Source: JAQWUY01 sp049615605 (GTDB lineage: Bacteria; Pseudomonadota; Alphaproteobacteria; JAQWUY01). From it: a DNA stretch of 22,990 nt. The DNA is taken from the NCBI GenBank assembly GCA_049615605.1, contig JBMZFW010000016.1, positions 1 to 22,990 on the forward strand. The letters run 5' to 3'. Numbering within the stretch: the stretch's first letter is position 1; each line of letters begins with the position of its first letter. Of the stretch, positions 1-7,801 are shown piece after piece. The notes beneath the pieces were generated by a model that saw only the letters and a list, made by a program, of their open reading frames with translations, had not been told where the DNA came from and ran no database searches. The position numbers were made by a program, and so were the translations under genes.

Positions 1-641
1 GTTAATGAACCGTCTTCTTCAACCATTGAAACCATTACACCTTGTTCGTGGCGTGTTTCTTTTGTTTTTGTTGGTTGGATTGATTTTACAAAGTCGTCCG
101 CTTCTACAGCAACAGTAACACCACCAAGAATGCGTTCGCCGATGCCTTCAAATACACCCATATTACCTTTACCGCTTTCGTTTGCCGATGATGCAAAAGT
201 TAACTTTTTACCATCATTCCAACGGTGTGTTACAACTTCTTCACTTGGTTTGCCAAAGCGAATTACAAAACAAGATGTTTCGCGTGCGTCCATCATTCTT
301 TCTTTTGAACCATCATCTGGGATTAAGTTCATTGCTTCTTTTTTCCAAGGTAAGATGCAACCAAGTAAAATGTCTTGTTCCCAATGTTTTTCATATAACT
401 TTAAAATGTCATCATTTAATTCAGCCAATTCTTTTAATTGGTCAATACCTGAACATAACACAACACCCGGTTTTCTTTCTGGGCGTTTTTTAACTTGGAA
501 TTTAACATCAAGACCGGCACGGTCAGCAGTCATAATAATATAACCAACCTTAGTTGGGCTTACCATTGTGTTGCCTGGTGTATCAAGAACTGTTAATGCT
601 TCGGCTGGCATTTTGCCATCATACTTTAATTGTTTAGACAT
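1..641 (-). CDS. YrdC/Sua5-domain protein (threonylcarbamoyl-AMP synthase-like), partial
   Basis: The gene starts at the ATG at 641-639 and runs off the left edge, so the C-terminus is missing; about 213 codons are visible. The N-terminal part carries SPTKVGYIIMTADRAGLD, followed by a basic KKRPERKPGVVLC segment and later SSANESGKGNMG. This resembles the YrdC fold pattern, in which a Pro-Thr motif, a K-x-R pair and a Ser-x-Ala-Asn-x-Ser-Gly motif line the ATP/threonine pocket. Classical TsaC makes threonylcarbamoyl-AMP for the t6A37 modification of ANN-reading tRNAs. The sequence is clearly divergent from textbook TsaC, so it may be a YrdC-like paralogue with another role. A clear Shine-Dalgarno (AAGGAAATTAAA before ATG) supports the start, and a sigma70-type promoter lies just upstream. 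Family assignment is fairly secure; exact function is inferred. Confidence 0.7.
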   Translation of the reverse strand, partial: MSKQLKYDGKMPAEALTVLDTPGNTMVSPTKVGYIIMTADRAGLDVKFQVKKRPERKPGVVLCSGIDQLKELAELNDDILKLYEKHWEQDILLGCILPWKKEAMNLIPDDGSKERMMDARETSCFVIRFGKPSEEVVTHRWNDGKKLTFASSANESGKGNMGVFEGIGERILGGVTVAVEADDFVKSIQPTKTKETRHEQGVMVSMVEEDGSL

Positions 642-676
642 TTTAATTTCCTTAAACTTTATTTTTAATTAACAAT

Positions 677-705
677 TTTATACAATAAATAATATGATAT
701 TGCAA
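677..705 (-). promoter_or_regulatory. Sigma70-type promoter of the YrdC-domain gene
   Basis: On the minus strand TTGCAA (705-700) and TATAAA (682-677) are separated by exactly 17 bases. The -10 box lies about 35 bases upstream of the ATG at 641, leaving a short leader that contains the Shine-Dalgarno. Seen directly; activity is inferred. Confidence 0.6.
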
Positions 706-717
706 TTATATTTGCAC

Positions 718-753
718 AAAAAAAAGCCCCTAAGATAAATAGGGGCTTTGTTT
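718..753 (-). terminator. Rho-independent terminator after the aquaporin-like gene
   Basis: A perfect 10-bp stem AAAGCCCCTA/TAGGGGCTTT (723-732 with 740-749) has a 7-base loop. On the minus strand it is followed by a run of eight T (725-718). It lies about 25 bases beyond the stop codon at 776. A shorter T-run on the plus strand means it could also work weakly in the other direction. Confidence 0.9.
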
Positions 754-775
754 TTAGTGTTTTGATACTAAATCA

Positions 776-1360
776 TTATTTGTTTAATGCTGTATCAACC
801 TTAGCGGCAAAAATACCACCAAGAATTTGTGCAACTGCAAATGTTAATACAACCACTAATGCGTTACCGTTTAAGAAACTTGCAAGTGCAATAGATGTGT
901 TGATTGTAAAACCAAGTGGTACAAGCACGATGTGGGCAAGACCAACACCAACAGCTGGGCTAATCTTACTGCGGATTGAACCAAAGATTGCAAATAATAA
1001 TACAGCCGATGCTAGGAATTCAGTAAACATACCTTTTGGGTGAACACCGCCACCTAATTGACCAACTTTTAACGCCTGAATGTCGTTTAATGAATTTACA
1101 AGTGCGATTGCGATTAACGCACCAACAACTTGTGCCACGATGTATTTTACAGTATCAGTGCAAGAGATTTCCTTGCGAACGTACATAGCCATTGTAACAG
1201 CCGCGTTAAAGTGACCGCCAGAAACTTTACCAAATGCAAAGATTGAAATAGCTAGAATAGAAGCAACCACAAATGGATCACCGCCTGATGATAAAGCGAA
1301 GAACGCTAATAAACCAGTACCTGTTGCTTCAACAATTAATTTTTTTGTCATTTTGCTCAT
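776..1360 (-). CDS. MIP-family (aquaporin-like) membrane channel with degenerate NPA motifs
   Basis: A 194-residue, very hydrophobic protein, shorter than AqpZ-type aquaporins (about 230). It aligns by eye with AqpZ along its length. SGGHFNAAVT (47-56) matches SGGHFNPAVT of the first half-helix, and NTSIALAS (154-161) matches NTSVNPAR of the second. The first NPA is therefore N52-A53-A54, the second is A158-L159-A160, and the selectivity-filter Arg is replaced by Ser161. The filter Phe (F41) and His (H143, in LAHIV) appear retained. Six membrane helices plus two half-helices are plausible with shortened loops. Water or glycerol transport cannot be assumed; a different small solute is possible. 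AAAGGGAA precedes the chosen ATG; a second ATG three codons later is possible. Downstream of mnmC and followed by a strong terminator. Confidence 0.8.
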   Translation of the reverse strand: MSKMTKKLIVEATGTGLLAFFALSSGGDPFVVASILAISIFAFGKVSGGHFNAAVTMAMYVRKEISCTDTVKYIVAQVVGALIAIALVNSLNDIQALKVGQLGGGVHPKGMFTEFLASAVLLFAIFGSIRSKISPAVGVGLAHIVLVPLGFTINTSIALASFLNGNALVVVLTFAVAQILGGIFAAKVDTALNK

Positions 1361-1426
1361 TATATATATTCCCTTTCTTTATTATGAATATAATTAACAA
1401 CAGATTGCATTTTTATAATTGAAATG

Positions 1427-3079
1427 TCAAGTTTTTGTTAATGCTTTCAATAACTTGTGGCTGGCGATGTGATTATTATCAAAGGCTACGCATTTAATAA
1501 TATGGGCAATGTACGGTGCGTTAATAAAACCCCTTGCCCCCATTCCAAGCACACATAGTGTTTTGTCATTAATCTGTTTAATTGATGGTATACGGTATTT
1601 AGTATGGCTTCGGTGACCGTATCTTAATGTAATATCTTGGTCTTTTGAGATATTAATAATTGGTGATGCTTTTTGTATTATGGCATTTAAATCATTAATA
1701 TTTTGTTTTGTGTTTGTAATATTTTTTACCCGTGCAAATTGTGAACCAATTACACATATATCTTTATCAGTTGAATTAATAAAATACCCGTCTTTGCTGA
1801 TTGCCTTATTTTCATTAAGCAGGGCAGTTGTAATACCAATACAGCCACGGTTAATTGTTTGTGGGATATCTGGGGCAAGTTCATTTGTTTCCGCCCCTAA
1901 ACAGATAAAGATTAAATCTTCGCTTAATTCATTTGTATCTGTTATTTGTTTTTGTACAAAGTTTATATTTGCGGTTAATTCCTTTGCGACTTGCTGTGTG
2001 TCAAGTGCACCGCCTGTGGCAAAGTTAAGGCTGTAATTACCATTGTTATTTTCCGTCATATCTTGTTTGTCAATGTTTTGCGTGTTAACCCAAGTATTCA
2101 TTCGGTCTTTGTCAACTTTGTCCGTTTCAAACTTGGTTAACCCAACCACAGCAAAAGTATTTAATTGTTTGTAAAAGTTTATGGCGTAAAGATAAGAATT
2201 TTTATTAAATTCATATTCATAGCCATCGTTATTAATAAACCTTGGGTCAAGCAGGGCAAATGGATTTCCCGATGTTGCCGTCATTGGTTTATCGTTCTTG
2301 TCATATAAATTAATATTATATCCCGCTTTGTTTAATTCATAAGCCAAACAACAACCCGTAATTCCCGCACCGACAATAGCAATGGATTTAATATTGTCTG
2401 GAATGTTAAATAAAGACTTGGTTGCGATTAAGCATTCACGCTTGTTGCCAAAGCCGTCGCGTTTATTAACGAAAAATCCCGCACTTTCAAGTCCTTTTGC
2501 AACGATTGATGATGCGGAAAAAGTATTAACCATACCGTTGTTATTTAATATTTTATAACAATGGTTAAATAAGTTTTCACCCCACATTGCAGAATTCTTA
2601 TTTGGTGCAAATCCATCAAGGTATATACAGTCAATATTATCATTAATACTTGTAATGCAGTCATTAATTTCATCAAAGTGCAATGTTAATTTTGCCCCCG
2701 ATATATTAAGTTGGTGTTTACCTTGTATAATATCGGGGTAATTGTTTAGTAGTTCTGTGCATAAGTTTTGTAAGTAATCAGGCAGGAATTTATATATTTT
2801 TTCCAAATCTGATTTTAAAACAGGGTGCTTTTCAATGCTGATAAAATGCAAGTTGTTTAAATTTCTTTTGAATTTATCAAGTGTAAGTAAAAAATTTAAT
2901 CCCGTACCAAATCCAAATTCCAATACAGTTGTTGGTTTATCTGTAAAATTTGATGGCTCAATGAATACATATTTACTTTCGTCTATGCCTTTTTCAGGCA
3001 TAAAATAAACATCATTAAAATCATTGGAACGGATATTACCGTTATCATCAATTGTTATATTAGCAGGCGATATAGTCAT
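1427..3079 (-). CDS. mnmC: Bifunctional tRNA mnm5(s2)U biosynthesis protein MnmC
   Basis: MnmC completes 5-methylaminomethyl-(2-thio)uridine at wobble position 34. The FAD domain removes the carboxymethyl group of cmnm5U and the methyltransferase domain methylates the resulting amine using S-adenosylmethionine. Both domains are present. Residues 1-225 hold the methyltransferase, with EFGFGTG (54-60) as the SAM-binding glycine loop and DGFAPNKNSAMW (155-166), the family signature. Residues 232-550 hold the oxidoreductase, with the FAD dinucleotide motif VGAGITG (236-242) and SGNPFALLDPR (270-280). At 550 residues it is shorter than the E. coli enzyme (about 670) but lacks no visible motif. Its ATG lies two bases after the stop of the upstream permease, so it is probably translated from the transporter transcript. 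Confidence 0.93.
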   Translation of the reverse strand: MTISPANITIDDNGNIRSNDFNDVYFMPEKGIDESKYVFIEPSNFTDKPTTVLEFGFGTGLNFLLTLDKFKRNLNNLHFISIEKHPVLKSDLEKIYKFLPDYLQNLCTELLNNYPDIIQGKHQLNISGAKLTLHFDEINDCITSINDNIDCIYLDGFAPNKNSAMWGENLFNHCYKILNNNGMVNTFSASSIVAKGLESAGFFVNKRDGFGNKRECLIATKSLFNIPDNIKSIAIVGAGITGCCLAYELNKAGYNINLYDKNDKPMTATSGNPFALLDPRFINNDGYEYEFNKNSYLYAINFYKQLNTFAVVGLTKFETDKVDKDRMNTWVNTQNIDKQDMTENNNGNYSLNFATGGALDTQQVAKELTANINFVQKQITDTNELSEDLIFICLGAETNELAPDIPQTINRGCIGITTALLNENKAISKDGYFINSTDKDICVIGSQFARVKNITNTKQNINDLNAIIQKASPIINISKDQDITLRYGHRSHTKYRIPSIKQINDKTLCVLGMGARGFINAPYIAHIIKCVAFDNNHIASHKLLKALTKT

Positions 3080-3081
3080 AA

Positions 3082-3774
3082 TTAATTAGATGGAATACGA
3101 TATTTTTCTTCCAGTGCTTTGAATACCCTAGTAATAACAAAGTTTATAAACAGATATATTGCACCAGCAATAATAATTAATTCATAAATTGCATAAGTTT
3201 CTGCACGGATTTTATTCATTACACCGGTCATTTCCATAACCGTAATAATTGACGCAAGGGAAGAACCTTTTATCATTAAAATCACTTCGTTTGAATAGGC
3301 GGGTAAAGCTTGGCGGAATGCCTGTGGTAAAATTACTTTTCTAAGCAATAATGATTTTGACATACCCAATGAATATGCACCTTCAAATTGCCCTTTTGGA
3401 ATTGATGAAATTGCACCGCGTAATATTTCCGCTGTGTAGCCCGCCGTGTTAAACATAAGGGCAACAACCGCATACCAATAAGGTTCGCTTATAACCACCC
3501 AAAAAATACTTTCTTGGATACCGTTTTGCATCGATAACCAATAACCAACGCCAAAATATAATAAATACATTTGAATTAATAATGGTGTCCCGCGGAAGTA
3601 ATAAACATAACTAGCGGAAATAAACTTTAATACTTTATTTTTTGAAATCGCCATAAGGGCAAGGAATATTGCAATAATAAAGCCAAGTATTAATGCTGTT
3701 GCAACCAATGATAAAGTGGTTGGCACCGCTGATAATATTTGAATAAATGAATTAGTTATTAAATTAATATCCAT
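3082..3774 (-). CDS. Amino-acid ABC transporter permease (HisM/ArtM type)
   Basis: A 230-residue inner-membrane permease of the polar amino-acid uptake family. Several hydrophobic segments are visible, plus the cytoplasmic EAA loop EGAYSLGMSKSLLLRKVILP with the conserved G and following PQAFRQALPAY. This loop contacts the ATPase. YYFRGTPLLIQMYLLYFG is the typical family signature near the second membrane helix. Start and upstream stop overlap as TAATG (the A at 3774 is shared), implying translational coupling to the other permease; the two would form a heterodimer. The cognate ATPase (HisP/GlnQ type) is absent here; mnmC occupies the next position. Substrate is probably basic or polar amino acids, judged from the binding protein. 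Confidence 0.9.
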   Translation of the reverse strand: MDINLITNSFIQILSAVPTTLSLVATALILGFIIAIFLALMAISKNKVLKFISASYVYYFRGTPLLIQMYLLYFGVGYWLSMQNGIQESIFWVVISEPYWYAVVALMFNTAGYTAEILRGAISSIPKGQFEGAYSLGMSKSLLLRKVILPQAFRQALPAYSNEVILMIKGSSLASIITVMEMTGVMNKIRAETYAIYELIIIAGAIYLFINFVITRVFKALEEKYRIPSN

Positions 3775-4472
3775 TATGCACTAACCCCTTTATTAAATTT
3801 TGTTTCAATATATTTCTGAATATTTGTTGAAACAGATGTAAGGATTAAAAATATAATCGCAGCGGTAATAAAAAATATAAATGGTTCGCGTTCTGAATTT
3901 GTGGCAATTCTTGATATGCGCATAATTTCCGCAAGCCCCGTAACAGAAATAAGTGCCGTGTCTTTTAATGTTAATTGCCAAATGTTGCCAAGGGCTGGAA
4001 TGGCAACACGAACCGCTTGCGGTAAAATAATTTTGTTAAAGATTGTTTTTTCATCTAGGTTTAATGAAAGACCTGCTTCTATTTGCCCTTTTTTAATTGA
4101 TTGAATAGCCCCGCGGAAGACTTCTGCGGAATAACCAGCTGAAATAAAGCCGATTGCAAGAACACCAATCATAAATGGTGGCAGATTAATAAAGCCATTA
4201 TATCCAAATACACGGGCAACTTGTGTAATTGCATTTTCACCGCCAAAGAATAATAAATAAACAATTAATAGTTCAGGCACACCGCGTACAATCGTTGTGT
4301 ATGCGTCCAGTGATTTTGCCACATATTTATTTGAAGTAAGTTTACCAATGGCAATGTAAAGACCAAGGAAAGTACCAAAAGCGAAACTGCAAATTGCAAG
4401 GGCAATTGTCACAAGTGAAGCGAAAAATATTTCATCACCCCAGCCAGTATTTCCCCACGACAACAATTCCAT
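3774..4472 (-). CDS. Amino-acid ABC transporter permease (HisQ/ArtQ type)
   Basis: A 232-residue membrane permease, partner of the following gene. It has the family signature TTIVRGVPELLIVYLLFFGG and the EAA loop EAGLSLNLDEKTIFNKIILP followed by PQAVRVAIPALGN. AAGGAATAAATAA precedes the ATG at 4472. It is the first permease after the binding protein, matching the common order binding protein, Q, M. A terminator-like hairpin sits between the binding-protein gene and this one, so permease expression is probably lower than that of the binding protein. Confidence 0.9.
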   Translation of the reverse strand: MELLSWGNTGWGDEIFFASLVTIALAICSFAFGTFLGLYIAIGKLTSNKYVAKSLDAYTTIVRGVPELLIVYLLFFGGENAITQVARVFGYNGFINLPPFMIGVLAIGFISAGYSAEVFRGAIQSIKKGQIEAGLSLNLDEKTIFNKIILPQAVRVAIPALGNIWQLTLKDTALISVTGLAEIMRISRIATNSEREPFIFFITAAIIFLILTSVSTNIQKYIETKFNKGVSA

Positions 4473-4497
4473 TTTATTTATTCCTTAAATCAAACAT

Positions 4498-4530
4498 AAA
4501 AAAGGCGTGGAACAAAGCCACGCCTTTTTT
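4498..4530 (-). terminator. Intra-operon terminator/attenuator hairpin
   Basis: An 11-bp stem AAAAGGCGTGG/CCACGCCTTTT (4500-4510 with 4518-4528) with a 7-base loop is flanked by A/T runs on both sides, so it looks like an intrinsic terminator. It lies about 20 bases after the binding-protein stop and 26 bases before the permease ATG. No separate promoter is obvious for the permeases, so partial read-through is the simplest reading. Confidence 0.85.
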
Positions 4531-4548
4531 TATACCATACGATTGGAA

Positions 4549-5328
4549 TTAACGCAACGATGCGTCAAAGCCAAACCATTTAGTTGCAAGTTCAGATAAC
4601 GAACCATCAGCACGCATTGAATCAAGCGCTTTGTTGATTTCAGCTAATAATTCTTGGTTATCTTTCTTAATACCAACACCGATACCTTCACCAAAGTGTG
4701 CATCGTCTTGACCAGTTAAGATTGGTGAAACGATTTTAACATTTGATGCTTTCTTTTGCAGGTCAGGCCATGCAGAAGTATCGTTCATACCCGCATCAAC
4801 ACGACCGTTAAGTAAATCAATGTTTAATTCTTCTTGTGTGCCATAAGTACGGATTTTCGTACCTTTTAAGTTCTTTTCAGCCCACTGTGCAGAAATTGTA
4901 CCAGTTTGTACACCTAGTTTCTTACCTTTAAGGTTTCTTTTTAAATCAGCTAAAGTGTTAGCTTTTTTCATTTTGATAGATGCAACCGCAACACCAGTGT
5001 CTGCATAACCGCGTGAGAAATCAATCTTTTTGCGGCGTTCATCTGTGATAGTCATACCCGCCATAATAACATCATATTTGTTATTAAGTAATGCAGGGAT
5101 AATACCGTCCCAATCTTGTTTTACAAATTCACAAGTACGGTTAATTCTTTTACAAACTTCGTTTGCTAGTTCAACTTCAAAGCCGATAACTTCGCCATTT
5201 GCGTCAACGCCATTCCAAGGCATATATGCGCCTTCTGTACCAACACGTAATGTGTTGTTTGATTGTTTTGAATTAAATGCAATGATTGCAACGATTGCAA
5301 CGATTGCGATAATAAGAAACTTTTTCAT
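4549..5328 (-). CDS. Periplasmic amino-acid-binding protein (HisJ/ArtJ/LAO type)
   Basis: A 259-residue solute-binding protein that captures amino acids in the periplasm for the two adjacent permeases. A signal peptide (MKK plus a hydrophobic Ile/Ala/Val stretch to about residue 20) has no lipobox cysteine, so it should be soluble. The body has GTEGAYMPWN, then FEVELANEVCKRINRTCEFV and MAGMTITDERRKKIDFS. The Cys-Lys-Arg...Cys pair matches the disulfide region of HisJ/LAO proteins, which suggests basic amino acids; this is inferred. The ATG at 5328 is chosen because AAGGAG lies just upstream of it. An in-frame TTG at 5346 would run through that ribosome-binding site and is less likely. Confidence 0.9.
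   Translation of the reverse strand: MKKFLIIAIVAIVAIIAFNSKQSNNTLRVGTEGAYMPWNGVDANGEVIGFEVELANEVCKRINRTCEFVKQDWDGIIPALLNNKYDVIMAGMTITDERRKKIDFSRGYADTGVAVASIKMKKANTLADLKRNLKGKKLGVQTGTISAQWAEKNLKGTKIRTYGTQEELNIDLLNGRVDAGMNDTSAWPDLQKKASNVKIVSPILTGQDDAHFGEGIGVGIKKDNQELLAEINKALDSMRADGSLSELATKWFGFDASLR
5284..5310. repeat. Tandem 9-bp repeat inside the signal-peptide coding region
   Basis: Two exact copies and one near copy of GATTGCAAC stand head to tail (5284-5292, 5293-5301, 5302-5310). They are in frame with the binding-protein gene and encode repeated Ala-Ile-Val in the hydrophobic core of its signal peptide. Confidence 0.8.
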
Positions 5329-5400
5329 TTTGTAACTCTCCTTCAAGTTTTTTAGTTAGCTTGATGAAAATACTACTTTGAAGAAAAAAAGTAAACAGAT

Positions 5401-6177
5401 TTAATTATTTAATGAAATTACAAGTGGTGTGTGGTCAGAAGATTTTTCTTCACTGCGTGGGTTTTTATCAACCCAACAATCGGTAATCATATCCATACAA
5501 GAACCGTTTGCTAAAAAGAAATCAATCCTTATACCATTGTTTTTATCCCAAGCACCTCTTTGATAATCCCAAAAAGTAAATTCGTGGGTTTTGTTTGGGT
5601 GTAATGTTTTAAATACTTCATATAACCCAAGGTTTTGGAATGCGTTAAAACGGGCGCGTGTCGCGTCTGTTGCGGCTGCATCATTCGTCCAGTCGGCGGG
5701 ATTAACGCAGTCATCGTCCATTGGAATTACATTGTAATCGCCACCAATTACAACGGGCTTATCCATTGTAAGAAGGTTGGTTTTAATATGCTTGCCCAAT
5801 CTGTCCATCCATTTTAATTTATAATCGTATTTTTCTGTACCCAATGGATTTCCATTTGGCAGGTATAAATTACAAACCCTTATACCGTTTATTGTTGCTT
5901 CAATATATCGGGATTGTTCGTCCGTTTCATCAAATGGCAAACCTTTCAAAACATCGTTCATTTCGTGTTTTGAAATAATGGCAACGCCGTTATATGCCTT
6001 TTGTCCAAAGACTTCTGCTTTATATCCAGCTGATTCAATTTCCATATATGGAAATTGGTCGTCTTGACATTTTAATTCTTGTAATAAAACAACATCTGGT
6101 TGTTCGGTGTTTAACCATTCAATTAAATTGTTAATTCTTGCCCTTACAGAATTTATATTAAAAGATGCTATTTTCAT
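5401..6177 (-). CDS. xthA: Exodeoxyribonuclease III (Xth-type AP endonuclease)
   Basis: A 258-residue exonuclease III family protein that cleaves at abasic sites and removes blocked 3' ends in base-excision repair. Conserved positions are visible. N7 lies in SFNINSVRAR, the metal-binding E34 in LLQELK, Y105 in CNLYLPNG, D147 and N149 in GGDYNVIP, and the D248-H249 pair in SSDHTPLV. The family segment FTFWDYQRGAWDKNNGIRID is complete. Length is normal. It starts 12 bases after the stop of the ErpA-type gene, so the two probably form one transcript. This pairing next to a divergent dgt-argS unit is familiar in alphaproteobacteria. Confidence 0.95.
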   Translation of the reverse strand: MKIASFNINSVRARINNLIEWLNTEQPDVVLLQELKCQDDQFPYMEIESAGYKAEVFGQKAYNGVAIISKHEMNDVLKGLPFDETDEQSRYIEATINGIRVCNLYLPNGNPLGTEKYDYKLKWMDRLGKHIKTNLLTMDKPVVIGGDYNVIPMDDDCVNPADWTNDAAATDATRARFNAFQNLGLYEVFKTLHPNKTHEFTFWDYQRGAWDKNNGIRIDFFLANGSCMDMITDCWVDKNPRSEEKSSDHTPLVISLNN

Positions 6178-6189
6178 AATTATTATTCT

Positions 6190-6558
6190 TTACATTGAAA
6201 ATGAAGTGCCACACCCACAACTGGATTTAGCATTCGGATTGTTGATTGTAAAATATTGACCCGCTAGTGAATTAACAAAATCAATTTCACCATTGTTAAT
6301 GTATTCTAATTCTTTTTTGTTAATGGCAACAATTACATCACCTGTATCAATTGTGTAATCGTTATCATCATAACTTTTATCAGTGTCAAAGTTATATTGG
6401 AAACCAGAACAACCGCCACCAGAAATTTTAACCCTAAATATTTTTATTTCTTCGTCTTTGAAGATTTCATTAAGGCGGTTTACCGCACCCTCAGTAATGC
6501 TAAGGTTGTGATTAATTTTCGAAGTATTATTTTCTTGTTCTAAAAATGGATTATTCAT
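6190..6558 (-). CDS. erpA: A-type iron-sulfur carrier (ErpA/IscA/HesB family)
   Basis: A 122-residue A-type carrier that binds Fe-S clusters and passes them to target enzymes. The three ligand cysteines are present: C50 in SGGGCSGFQY, and C114 and C116 in the C-terminal SSCGCGTSFSM. Residues 1-15 are a variable, Asn-rich tail. The symbol erpA is chosen from the genomic position and motif spacing; an IscA-like role cannot be excluded. First gene of a short unit with xth, and divergent from dgt across an 82-base gap in which I could not assign paired promoters with confidence. Confidence 0.88.
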   Translation of the reverse strand: MNNPFLEQENNTSKINHNLSITEGAVNRLNEIFKDEEIKIFRVKISGGGCSGFQYNFDTDKSYDDNDYTIDTGDVIVAINKKELEYINNGEIDFVNSLAGQYFTINNPNAKSSCGCGTSFSM

Positions 6559-6640
6559 AATTTAATAAATAACCTTTATTAATTAAAAATACAAGTATAA
6601 ACCCCTTGTTTTTTGGGTGTTGTTGGTGTAAAAAACAATT

Positions 6641-7801
6641 ATGTATAATGAAACTGATATAAAAGAATATGGTATGAAGTCTAGCCAATCAAAGGGCAGG
6701 CTTTTTTCCGATAGCAGTCGTGCGGATGTAAGGTCGCCTTTTGCCCGCGACAGGGACAGAATACTTCACAGTGAAGCATTTCGCCGTCTAAAAGGTAAAA
6801 CCCAAGTGTTTATGTCAACTGATGAAGACCACCATAGAACAAGATTAACCCATACATTGGAAGTTGCCCAAATTGCAAGAACCCTTGCAAGGGCTTTATT
6901 TGTTAACGAAGATTTAACGGAAACAGTTGCCCTTGCCCACGACTTGGGGCACCCGCCATACGGACATATTGGCGAAGATGCACTTTCTGAATGTATGGAA
7001 GAGGTGCGCGGGTTTGAACACAATGAACAATCATTGCGTATTGTATCAAAATTGGAAGAAAGATATACAAACTTTGACGGGTTAAACCTTACTTGGGAAA
7101 GCTTGGAAGGTATATTAAAGCATAATGGTCCAATTACAGGCACGGTGCCATATTATATTGAAAAGTTTAATAAGCAGTTTGATTTGGAAATATCAACACA
7201 CGCCACATTGGAAGCACAAATTGCCGCAATTGCCGATGATGTTGCATATAATCATCACGATATTGAAGACGGTATCCGTTCGGGATTAATATCACTTAAT
7301 GATTTATATGAAATAAAACATATTGGTGATGTTCTTGATATGGTAAAGGCGGACAATCCAAACGCAACGGAAAAAACAATTCTTGCCGAAACACTTCGCA
7401 GGTTAATGTCGGCAATGGTAATGGATATTGTTGCAACAACGAATAAAAATATTGAAGCCATCAATCCACAATCAAGCGAAGACATTCGCAACTGTGGTCG
7501 CCAAGTGGTAAAGATGAGTGATGATATGTTTAATAAAACAAAACAGGTTAAAACATTTTTAAGTGTTAATTTATACCGCTGTGATGTTATGAATGTAAAA
7601 CGCGAAGAATGTAAAGTTAAGGTAAAAACATTGTTTAATTATTACATGGATAAATATGAAGACTTGCCAGAAATATTTGATACTGTTAAAACATTTGAAA
7701 ATGAAACAGAAAAACGAAGACATCAAATAAGACGCGTTGCTGATTATGTGGCGGGAATGACCGATAACTTTGCTGATAAAGAATATGAAAGATTAAAATA
7801 A
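6641..7801 (+). CDS. dgt: dGTPase-like HD-domain triphosphohydrolase
   Basis: A 386-residue protein of the deoxyguanosinetriphosphate triphosphohydrolase-like family, which hydrolyses dNTPs to deoxynucleosides and triphosphate. The HD metal site is complete: H71 in RTRLTHTLEVAQ, H100-D101 in ALAHDLGHPPYGHIGE, and a late Asp in AADDVAY-type context (IADDVAYNHHDIEDG, about 198-212). The N-terminal SPFARDRDRILHSEAFRRLK is the usual nucleotide-binding start of this family. The Shine-Dalgarno before 6641 is weak. An in-frame ATG at M12 would still keep the whole domain. The stop overlaps the argS start as TAATG. Confidence 0.92.
   Translation: MYNETDIKEYGMKSSQSKGRLFSDSSRADVRSPFARDRDRILHSEAFRRLKGKTQVFMSTDEDHHRTRLTHTLEVAQIARTLARALFVNEDLTETVALAHDLGHPPYGHIGEDALSECMEEVRGFEHNEQSLRIVSKLEERYTNFDGLNLTWESLEGILKHNGPITGTVPYYIEKFNKQFDLEISTHATLEAQIAAIADDVAYNHHDIEDGIRSGLISLNDLYEIKHIGDVLDMVKADNPNATEKTILAETLRRLMSAMVMDIVATTNKNIEAINPQSSEDIRNCGRQVVKMSDDMFNKTKQVKTFLSVNLYRCDVMNVKREECKVKVKTLFNYYMDKYEDLPEIFDTVKTFENETEKRRHQIRRVADYVAGMTDNFADKEYERLK

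Noticed and set aside
130..543. Plus-strand open frame over the YrdC-domain gene
   Set aside because: No recognisable domain and no ribosome-binding site; the minus strand shows a YrdC-like protein with good start signals.
1425..1430. Perfect TTGACA (minus strand) as -35 of the aquaporin-like gene
   Set aside because: No acceptable -10 box is found 16-18 bases downstream (the site reads CAATCT), so I did not list a promoter, though the gene may still start transcription in this 66-base gap.
5329..5346. TTG start giving a six-residue longer binding protein
   Set aside because: The extension would be encoded by the Shine-Dalgarno itself; the ATG at 5328 gives a standard signal peptide.
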